Positions 56,301 through 64,000 of a stretch of DNA of 64,000 nucleotides are shown piece by piece. The position numbers were made by a program, and so were the translations under genes. Source of the stretch: Notospermus geniculatus (taxonomy: Eukaryota; Nemertea; Pilidiophora; Heteronemertea; Lineidae); contig NMRB01000026.1 of assembly GCA_002633025.1 (NCBI GenBank), positions 399,717 through 463,716 of the forward strand. Reading direction: 5' to 3'. The notes beneath the pieces are model-generated. The model was given only the letters and a program-made list of their open reading frames with translations. It searched no databases and was not told where the DNA came from. How positions within the stretch are numbered: position 1 is the first letter of the stretch; the number at the start of each line of letters is the position of its first letter.

Positions 56301-57484
56301 TAGGCCTATACAAGTCCTTGGAAGAGTGATTACTTTGATTCTCTTCAGCAAACTTTAGGCCTGTCTACCACAATATCCATATTCCACACTTCAGGAATTT
56401 CTCGTCCTCTAGATGACATCTTTATTCCTCACAGAAAGCGAACGTCTATTCTTTCTTTTACAGAAGCGATTGCCAAAACTGCTGACAAACAGTGGGACAG
56501 CTTCTATCAGATACATCAAAACCGCTTCTTTAAAGATCGCCACTGGTTGTTCACGGAATTCGCCGAACTTGCTCCGAATGTGTCCCTAGAGGGTGTTCCT
56601 GAACGTCATCTTGGATCTCATGAAGGCAGTGTTGATGGTGGAGCTTCTGTCACATCCAGTGATGTAAAAATGCTTGTCACAGAACCTAATATAGATATCA
56701 ACGAGAGTACTGAGAAAAATACCGAAACTGATTGGAGCAGGGCACAAACAAAGAAAAAACTGACTCCAGACCAAGCAGCAGATGATGAAGAATTGTCCTA
56801 TCCTGGTGCTGGGTCAACTTACAGGATATTTGAGGTAAGCTTGGTAATTGGCATCCTGAGAGCATCAGGGGTTCTTAGCGCTGGCTCCCTTCGTCACTGT
56901 CCGTGGTGATGAAGGGAGCCAGCGCTAATAACCCCTGATGTTCTCAGGATGGGTAATTGGTGAAATGCAGGATATATACCATAACTTTGATGTACATGTA
57001 CGTTGGTTTCCATGGCGCTGCTGATGCGAAGTCTACATTTCTGTCTGTTTCCTCTTCAGATTGGATGTGGCGCAGGAAACACCGTCTTCCCCGTCCTACA
57101 GACGAATAAGTGAGNATCTGTACATGCACGTGTATGTTTGCCCAGAAGTTGTGGAACTGGCATAATCCTGGAGAATTCTGCTGGTGATCATGGGAAATCA
57201 ACAGAGTCATAGAGTGTAGACAGTTTTGCAAATTTGTGAAGGGAAGAGGACAAGCACGTTTGGTCATTTCATAGAGCAGAGCACATTTTTATCCTGCACT
57301 GACTTTTAAAATTGATCTGTTACACCTTCCTATCTTTTCAGATGAACTTCGCACGTTGTTCACATCTGCTGGTTTGGTTGAAGAACAGAATATGATCGAT
57401 CGACGGTTACAAGTCAATAGAGGGCGCCAGTTGAAGATGTATCGTGTCTGGATCCAGTGCAAATACGTCAAACCTCTGAGCTGA
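53339..57484 (+). CDS. METTL2: METTL2-type tRNA m3C methyltransferase, central exons missing
   Basis: METTL2 enzymes place 3-methylcytidine at position 32 of certain tRNAs using S-adenosylmethionine. Exons seen: 53339-53430 ([20 protein letters not shown], then [10 protein letters not shown]), 53698-53789, 56464-56834 ([20 protein letters not shown] and TEFAELAP; ends with YRIFE), 57060-57109 ([16 protein letters not shown], the SAM-binding motif I), and 57342-57484 ([38 protein letters not shown]). Roughly 120 residues of the methyltransferase core expected between the last two exons are absent, and a single N at 57115 lies six bases into the intron. The start ATG at 53339 is chosen because its frame matches the family N-terminus; the ATG near 53272 is out of frame. 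Confidence 0.9.
54986..54986. other. Single-N position before a C and CA repeat
   Basis: Lies in METTL2 intron 2, just ahead of a C-homopolymer and a short (CA)n tract. Likely a low-quality or collapsed simple repeat. Confidence 0.6.
56852..56951. mobile_element. 100-bp palindromic MITE with 9-base target duplication
   Basis: Arms of 46 bases, starting CATCCTGAG, match in inverted order with three mismatches around an 8-base loop. GGTAATTGG flanks it on both sides (56843-56851 and 56952-56960), a 9-base target duplication. Such a length is typical of Mutator-like elements. It lies in METTL2 intron 3. Confidence 0.88.
57115..57115. other. Single-N assembly join with missing METTL2 exons
   Basis: Sits just after the exon encoding motif I of METTL2. 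The coding sequence that should follow is not in the window, so the N probably stands for a lost segment. Confidence 0.75.
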
Positions 57485-58149
57485 AAACTTCCAACAATGT
57501 CATATTGAACTTTTGAACAGCCACCATGTACTTTGGTTTATTTCTAGCTTCAAACAGAGTGACTTTGCTTTTCTTACAAACATCGCGGTCATATTCAATT
57601 CCATCTTCAAAACATGTTCAGTCACACCTTCAAAATCGTGACTTCCATCCAAGGAATTACATCATCTGTAATGACAGCACAAGTGTCAGAATTTGTGTGT
57701 AATGGTATAAAGAGTGGAAGTCACTATTCAAAAATTTGTCCAAACTTTCAGATTTTAGGCTAAATGTTGTGAAAAAAAGGCAATGTAATGCACCAATAGC
57801 CACAGAAGCAGCTCCGTCAAATCACCATGTACAACACTGCGAGAGTTTAGGGACTTCAGCTACCTTTAAACTGTTACTGAAAGTTGTGATTGAGCATCAG
57901 CAGGGGTGGAGTGGGGGTACAAGGGGGGGGGGGCCGGTCTTGGTGGTGGGGGTGGGGTGGGGCAACAACACCGAGGCTTGATTGTCTTTATCCTATCATT
58001 GGTAAGGATGATGGATCGTATGGAACAACCATAGCTTCTATCGGCTTAAGCATTTGATCCACACTTAAAGGAAGCGTTACTTTCTTTGCTCTTTAATCCA
58101 GGTCACACCAAGTGGCAGCCATCTTGAATTTCTCAAAACAATTGTTGAT

Positions 58150-59160
58150 TTCCGATCAGCAGCATCTGGATCCTCTTGTTCCAATCGAGTTATTAATTCT
58201 GCTAGGACATGTCAGTGAGATGTTTCATTTGTCTTTGACAATTGTCTTTTTAGTTCCCATCAGATTTCCTGCACTTGTTTGTTGTGGGAGATCCCTCTTG
58301 TCTAGTTCAGCTACAGTTTTGCCTACATGGGTGAAAGACGTCTTTAAAATACCAGAAACTCCTTCATATGAGGTTCTGGTCCTCATTGTTCTTGTTGACA
58401 TCATGGTATCACTGTTCTTACGAGCAGTTCCGTCACATTTCCTGTACTCGCTTGACTGAGGAGATGAGTCTTGTGTAGCAGCGCTGTAATTTTATCCACA
58501 TGCATGACAGTTTTCCTTGTCTAATTGTAAAAGTTGACGGTCGTGTTGTTATTTTCAGATCAGCAGTATCTGGATCCTCTTGTTCCAATCGAATGGTGAA
58601 TCCTGCTAGGACATGTCAGTGAGATGTTCCATTTGTCTTTGGCAATTGTCTTTTTAGTTCCCATCAGATTTCCTGCACTTGTTTGATGTGGGAAATCCCT
58701 CTTGTGTAGTACAGCTGCAGTTTCACCTAAGACGTCTTTAAAATATGTACCAGACACTTCTTCATTATGAGGTTCTGGTCCTCATTGTTGATATCATGGT
58801 ACCTCTTTCTTTAAGAACAGAGATACCATGATGATGTCTCTGTTCTTAAAGAGCAGCGATACCATGGTATGGTATCTCTGTTCTTAAAGCACAGAGATGC
58901 CATGATATCAACAATGACGACAAGAACCTCATGCGAAATTCTTTCTGGTATTTTATTTTAAATACAAGCAGCCCCATCAGATTTCCTGTACTCGCTTGAC
59001 TGAGGAAATTAGTCTTGTGTGGTACAGCTATAGTTTTATCTACATGCATGACAGTTGTCCATGTCTCATTGTAAAAGTTGACGGTCGTGTAGGACAGCTA
59101 TAGTTTTATCTACATGCATGAAGTTGTCCATGTCCCATTGTAAAAGCTGATGGTTGTGTA
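58150..59160. repeat. Complex repeat: 250-base direct repeats with an inverted part
   Basis: 58150-58410 and 58555-58805 share CATCTGGATCCTCTTGTTCC, AGGACATGTCAGTGAGATGT and CCCATCAGATTTCCTGCACT in order. 58815-58960 carries the end of this unit inverted (ATGATATCAACAATGACGAC). The tract CATGCATGACAGTTTTCCTTG or relatives occurs three times up to 59160. The origin is unknown. Confidence 0.8.
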
Positions 59161-59199
59161 TGGTATTACAGCGTCAGTTTTACCTCCATGCAGTTGTGA

Positions 59200-61070
59200 A
59201 TCCGTACTCCGGAGCAGGGGGTATTTGCGCAAGAAGAGGGTAGGGTCAGGGGTATGTAGTCTGGGGAGAGGTCAATGAGTACTCAATGGGGGGGGGGGAC
59301 ATATGGAAGTTTGCTCAAAGAGGGTGGGCAGATAGTATGCCCAGTGTGGTATACTGGCAGGATGTGGGAGAACTGAAGAAGTACTCAATGGGGGAGGGGG
59401 GAGACGAGCACATAAAAGTTTACTCACTGTTTGCTCAAAGAGAGGGGGGGGGGCAAGTGGGTAGTATACCCAGGGAAAACTGAATAGGTACTCACAGAGG
59501 GGTGGTAGGTGGAGCAAATGGGAGTGTATTCGCCATTTTGCTGAAATAGAGGGTAAAGCGTTGATCACTGCTAATGGATCTGGTCTGATTCCGGTCCGTT
59601 GCCCCGAGATTTCCAGTACGACAACGCAGAAGTCCATTTGATTGATATTTCTATGGACATAGGCCTTAAAGTGGGGCAGGCCGCCTCCTTTAATTTCTTG
59701 ACCACCTTGATAAAATTTTCACCACCTCGTTGAAAGATTCCGTTTCAATATCAGGAATCCTCCACGCAGAATGCTGGTATGTATGTACCAGCATTCTCCA
59801 TAGGCCTGTAAGTGGGGCAGGTCGCCTCCTTTAAATTCTTTACTACCTTGATAAAATTTTCTTTCACCTCATTGAAAGATTCCGTTTCAATATCAGGAAT
59901 ACTCCACAAAGACTCTCCTCGCAGTCGCTCCTTTGCATTTTAATAGTCAAACAGTTCAATTGATGAGCTTGTCAATGAGTGGACAACGATCGTAGATAAC
60001 AAGTTGATGAACGATCGTAGATAACAAGTTGATGAAATGTAGCAGTTACACTGAGACAACTCCAAGACCCTATAGTAATGTCTCTGCCATTCGCTCAAAA
60101 AGAGGAGGTGGTGTTTGGGGCATGTAAGTAGTATACTCAGTGTACACTGGCACGGTGTGGGGAAACTGAATAAGTACTCATGGGGGGGGNNNNNNNNNNN
60201 NNNNNNNNNNNNNNNGCATATGGAAGTTTACTCTCCTTTTGCTCAAAAAGAGGGTGGGCAAATAGTTGGTATACCCAGTGTATACTTGCAGGGTTTCAAT
60301 TTGTGAGGGAAAACTGAATAGTTACTCTCAAAATGGGAGGTGGAGCATATGGGGTGTATTCGCCATTTGCTGAAATAGAGGGTAAAGTGTTGATCACTGC
60401 TAACGGATCTGGTCCGATTCCAGTCCGTTGCCACTCGATTTCCGAATACGACAACTTAGAAGTCCATTTGATTGATATTGATATGGACGTATGCCAGTGA
60501 TTGACGTTGGGTATGTATGTAGCAGCATTCTCCATAGGCCTTTAAGTGGGGCAGGCCGCCTCCTTTAAATTCTTGACCACCTTGATAAAATTTTCTTTCA
60601 CCTTGTTGAAAGATTCCGTTTCAATATCAGGATTAATCGATAAGCACTCCTCGCAGTTGCTCCTTTGCCCTGTAACAGACAAGCAATTAATCGAAGCAAA
60701 AAAATGTTCTTTCACTCATTGGATTCAGTTTCAATATCAGAATTAATCCATGCAGACACTCCTTGCAGTCACTCCTTTGCACTTTAACACTCAGTTGATG
60801 AGCTGTCAATAAGTGGACAGTGATCATAGATAACAGGTTGATGAAATGTACTGCTTACTTACTTACACTGAGTCAACTCCAAGAGCATATAATAGTGTCC
60901 CTGGCATCCACTCAGAAATAGGAGGCAGGAGTTTGGGGCATGTGGGTGGTATACTTAGTACTCAGTGTATAATTCAAAGGGCTTGAGGAACTTGCCATAC
61001 ACTCAAAGGGTTTGGGAAGGGAGTATGCTTGTATTACACTGAAACATAATGGGGGGGGGGGCTTGTATTG
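59200..61070. repeat. Interleaved tandem array with an internal gap
   Basis: Two motifs alternate. One (59285-59640, 60100-60530) carries TTTGCTCAAA, AGTGTATACT-like words and GGTAAAGCGTTGATCACTGC. The other (59660-59765, 59795-59905, 60535-60640 and a partial copy at 60720) carries GTGGGGCAGGCCGCCTCCTT and GATTCCGTTTCAATATCAGG. G-homopolymers are frequent. Read as a protein it gives only low-complexity frames. Confidence 0.8.
60190..60215. other. Assembly gap (26 Ns) in the repeat array
   Basis: Run of N directly after a G-homopolymer in the array at 59200-61070. Confidence 0.98.
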
Positions 61071-61644
61071 TTTTACATGGATGCATTTGTGGAGCTAAAG
61101 ATAAGGAACAGTGATCACAGTGTTTGGTACCTTCCTTGATTTTACCCAACAAACTGGTACATTGTATTTGTTACTTTATCAGTCAGTGATGATTGTTACA
61201 TGGTTGAAGGTGTGGCTTGAATCTGGATTTAAATCTTCTTGTAGCAGAACTCTTCATCAAGCATTGTTGAATAAACAAAGTCACTAAAACCAACTAAGAG
61301 TCACCATACATAAGTATTTTGTTACAACTCAATATTGCTGATTTAATGTTTTGTATGCTGTGACTCGATATGTAATTTATTTATGTTACATTGGAACGAC
61401 TGAGTCTGATGTTGAGGAGCTTTGGAAGCTAATGAATGAATGAAGCAATGTGTAAATGAATAAATAAAATTCATGTCCAAGTCTTTTAGTTGTCTTTTCC
61501 TGTCTAACTTTTCAGTTAAATCATCAGATTGGAGGCAGAGTGAGAGAGTGCATTCAAATCCAACAGAGATTGAGTTCTCCTCTGAGTACCCAGTACAGAA
61601 TCTAATTTTGACCCTCTCCCATTCCCCTCAGTCAGACAGGCACA

Positions 61645-61815
61645 AAATTACAGTGAAACGTCTCAATTAAGGACACCTTCGGGACTGACAATGCTGTCCT
61701 TAATTGAGAGGTGTCCTGATTACAGAGGCCAAAATGAACAGAAGTGAAGGTTTGAGAATGAAATTTAATTGGGGTGTCCTCAATATGAAGGTGTCCACTA
61801 AAGGAGGTTCCAATG
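61645..61815. mobile_element. GGACACC-family palindromic element
   Basis: CTCAATTAAGGACACCTTCG pairs in part with CTTAATTGAGAGGTGTCCTG. A further copy, GGTGTCCTCAATATGAAGGT, follows. It is related to 5683-5800, 53880-54110 and 54640-54960. Confidence 0.6.
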
Positions 61816-62559
61816 TGGTGAGTTCTTATATGATTGGGTGACAAATCAGGGGGTGACTGAATTGGCCAAGAAGGGCAATCGATTTCCCAACACCAGAGCT
61901 AGATTTCCCAACTTCCTCAAACATAGAACCTGACTTGTCACATGATGGACTGGCATTACCCACCTGATCAGAATCATGACAATACCTAATTCTATCGATT
62001 TATGATGTTCTAATCACGTCAATTGCCACATGGAGTTCTAGAGTGAACTGAGCATGCTGATGTGGCATGCCACCCACTGTTGAGTCAGGCCAGAGAGAGA
62101 GAGCCACTGCCAAACGAGCAGTGGCCTTGAATAAACTAAAAAAAATTGATCATTTACTTATAATCAATTCATACCACGGTACATTTCTCAAATATCAATG
62201 TTTTTAAAGAAAATTTGCTCATTTTCATTGACGTTTCTCATAGCCCAAGTTTTGACAAGCCTGCCACATGTTGCATGTTTGTAAACAGAAGCACGTGTTA
62301 GTTCCAGGAAGGTCTTCCTGGTATCACGTGGTGCAGAATAACGGATGCATTGATTGGATAAGAATTGCCCAGGTCATTAAGATAACCCAATCAAGTGACA
62401 TCTAGCATATGGCGTTCGGTAATTTTCCTTAGATTGCAGGGGAATTTCCATAGAATTGAATGAGCAGTACTGCAGGACTATTTTTTACCATATTTTGATG
62501 AAATGCGAGCGATTCTAGTGTAAAAATCGGCGTATTTAGTACTCCGAAAAATTTCCCGG

Positions 62560-62860
62560 AATACCACGTTCCGCTCGGGAGCAGAACGGCGCGCAAGTGA
62601 CGTCACGAGAACACAACAAAGTTTAGGCCAGTCGGACCTGCCAAAATACGCGGATTAGAACCCTTCGGGGCCCGTGTATGACTGCAGATCACCCTATTTA
62701 CAGCAAGATTGAAACCTATCGGTGTTGCATCCCAATTTTGCTGCCTCAATACGGCGCAGATTATGAGTAAATTGACTCCGACGGTGTCCAACTCCTCTGG
62801 ATCACCTGCGCCATCTTGGAATATCACGTCTCTCTCGCGGAGTCCTGCTCGGGAAGGTGA
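62560..62860 (-). promoter_or_regulatory. Possible CpG-rich promoter with a minus-strand start
   Basis: This stretch has more CpG than its surroundings, a TGACGTCAC site near 62600, and CAAGATGGCGCAGGTG on the minus strand (ATG at 62814-62812), a YY1-type start context. The frame closes after 17 codons unless it splices at CAG/GTGATC. No neighbouring exon confirms a gene, so this is only a candidate. Confidence 0.25.
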
Positions 62861-64000
62861 GGGTTAAAAATGTCAAAATTACACCAGTTGTCGGCCGAAT
62901 ATAACCGAGATCTCTGACCAGACGAAGGAGAAATACTTATTCTGTTGTTTGAGAACATAAAATAAGCTGATCTTTCGGCACATTTTGAGAAAAGTGGTTT
63001 TCTTGGATGTAAACAGTCCACCTCCCACCCCCAATTTGCTGCGTAGGTGGTATCTTCCATGATCTCCCAACAAGGTGATGCTGGACAAAAATGCATCAAG
63101 TTGAAAAATGTTCACACCCTTGACATCTCTCATGGAGAATCAAGTTCCTTTTCTGTCTCATAAATTGGCCTGAGTCACGTTTGCTGTTGAGATTTTGTAA
63201 GTTGACATTTGTACTGCGTTACTTTTTGGACATTTTTTGCTGTGGGGTGTTCTCACTCAACACATGTGATGGTGGTTTTTGCACTCAGCCAGCTGCCTAA
63301 CCTCCATTTCATGATTTAATTTGTCTGCCTGATGGCAGGTGGCTTTCTGCAAGAGCATGTCCAGGGTGGATCCATCAAAGAATAAACAGCCCACCTGGCC
63401 TGTTGAGATTAAAATTGGTGGTCCATTGGGAAGCCATTTCCAAATGTCAAAATTTCCTGGTGTGCTTCAAAGATTTTCCGAAAAAAGGAAGAAGCCCAGG
63501 CTGGTTCCCCCCTTAAATTTTCCGGTGCATGTGTTGCGTTATTGCGTCAAAGTCAATTTAGGGTTGACACACACATGCTGGTTCATTGATTGTAGGTCTT
63601 GTGATGTGGGTCCGGTTGGAAACAATTTACATGACTATGATACGACTCTCTCCTCATCCTAACCTACCTGGACCAGTGGTAGTCCTAGGACACGGTCCAG
63701 CTGTTCTGCTGACATGACTGTCACAATCGCTATCATGAATTTTGAATATTCTCTTTCCCGTGCTACACCACGAAATTGTCCTAAGAAGATTCACCACTGA
63801 CTGCTACATTACATTCTTGACGTGTCAGTGTTGTCATGGCAGTCTGCTCGGCTCGTCCTCTCAACATGATGCAACTATAACCAACGTCAATTGTCACCAA
63901 ACTTGTTGTGTGAAGTCCACTAGGCCTAGTTTACCTGACATTACTTTTGCAGAGAGCATCCATTTTGACCTTGTTTTGGCAATTGATTTCAATTGTATCT

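Larger units (their letters stand above)
57485..64000. other. METTL2 3' flank, repeat arrays and no supported gene
   Basis: After the METTL2 stop come G-rich low-complexity tracts (57900-57965), two repeat arrays (58150-59160 and 59200-61070) and a GGACACC-family element (61645-61815). A CpG-richer stretch lies at 62560-62860. No exon with homology I recognise was found. Confidence 0.65.

Noticed and set aside
59272-59637. 121-codon minus-strand proline-rich frame
   Set aside because: Low-complexity translation of G-rich array units.
62603-63133. Possible minus-strand gene at the right end
   Set aside because: CAAGATGGCGCAG is a good start context, but no downstream exon is recognisable, so only a low-confidence regulatory entry is given.

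Overview
This is an intron-rich animal nuclear sequence. The families present (STK17, HECW, PTTG1IP, SMARCAL1, HOP2), GT-AG introns and a dense set of small palindromic transposable elements suggest a marine invertebrate with high heterozygosity. A non-vertebrate deuterostome or a lophotrochozoan would fit; the sequence alone does not settle which. Nothing here is prokaryotic or viral. Gene models were built by hand from splice sites. The exon lengths sum to a multiple of three for STK17, SMARCAL1, HOP2 copy B, SPR and PTTG1IP, and for ZNF622 once two 2-base insertions are discounted.

Layout: 1-1822, second copy of a block carrying STK17 exon 2. About 1838-7186 (+), 3' part of a HECW HECT-type ubiquitin ligase. 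7187-13362, intergenic with small mobile elements. 13363-26160 (+), complete STK17/DRAK kinase with an 8.3 kb repeat-filled intron. 27987-29527 (-), incomplete first copy of HOP2/PSMC3IP, then a 549-base gap. 30316-32198 (-), complete second copy of HOP2. 32860-38568 (+), complete SMARCAL1 annealing helicase, head-to-head with HOP2. 39305-41611 (-), ZNF622/REI1. 43006-44446 (+), sepiapterin reductase. 44447-51598, repeats. 51599-52875 (-), PTTG1IP. 53339-57484 (+), METTL2-type tRNA methyltransferase with its middle missing. 57485-64000, tandem and dispersed repeats and no supported gene.

How the genes relate: HOP2 (meiotic strand exchange) and SMARCAL1 (replication-fork remodelling) share a 661-base divergent promoter region. 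PTTG1IP and METTL2 share a 463-base one. HECW followed by STK17 on the same strand matches the human pairs HECW1-STK17A and HECW2-STK17B, so that linkage looks ancestral.

Assembly quality matters for every reading of this window. Four near-identical direct duplications sit beside N characters or abrupt breaks. In two of them one copy carries a transposon and the other the empty site, as expected when two haplotypes are laid end to end. Single Ns lie where coding exons of HECW and METTL2 are missing. Three 2-base insertions break otherwise conserved frames, one of them directly after the HECW catalytic cysteine. I found no convincing new biological system. The most interesting leads are the HECW-STK17 linkage, a duplicated RPA-binding-like motif in SMARCAL1, the 55-bp perfect hairpin at 14934-15074, and mobile elements with exactly defined target-site duplications.
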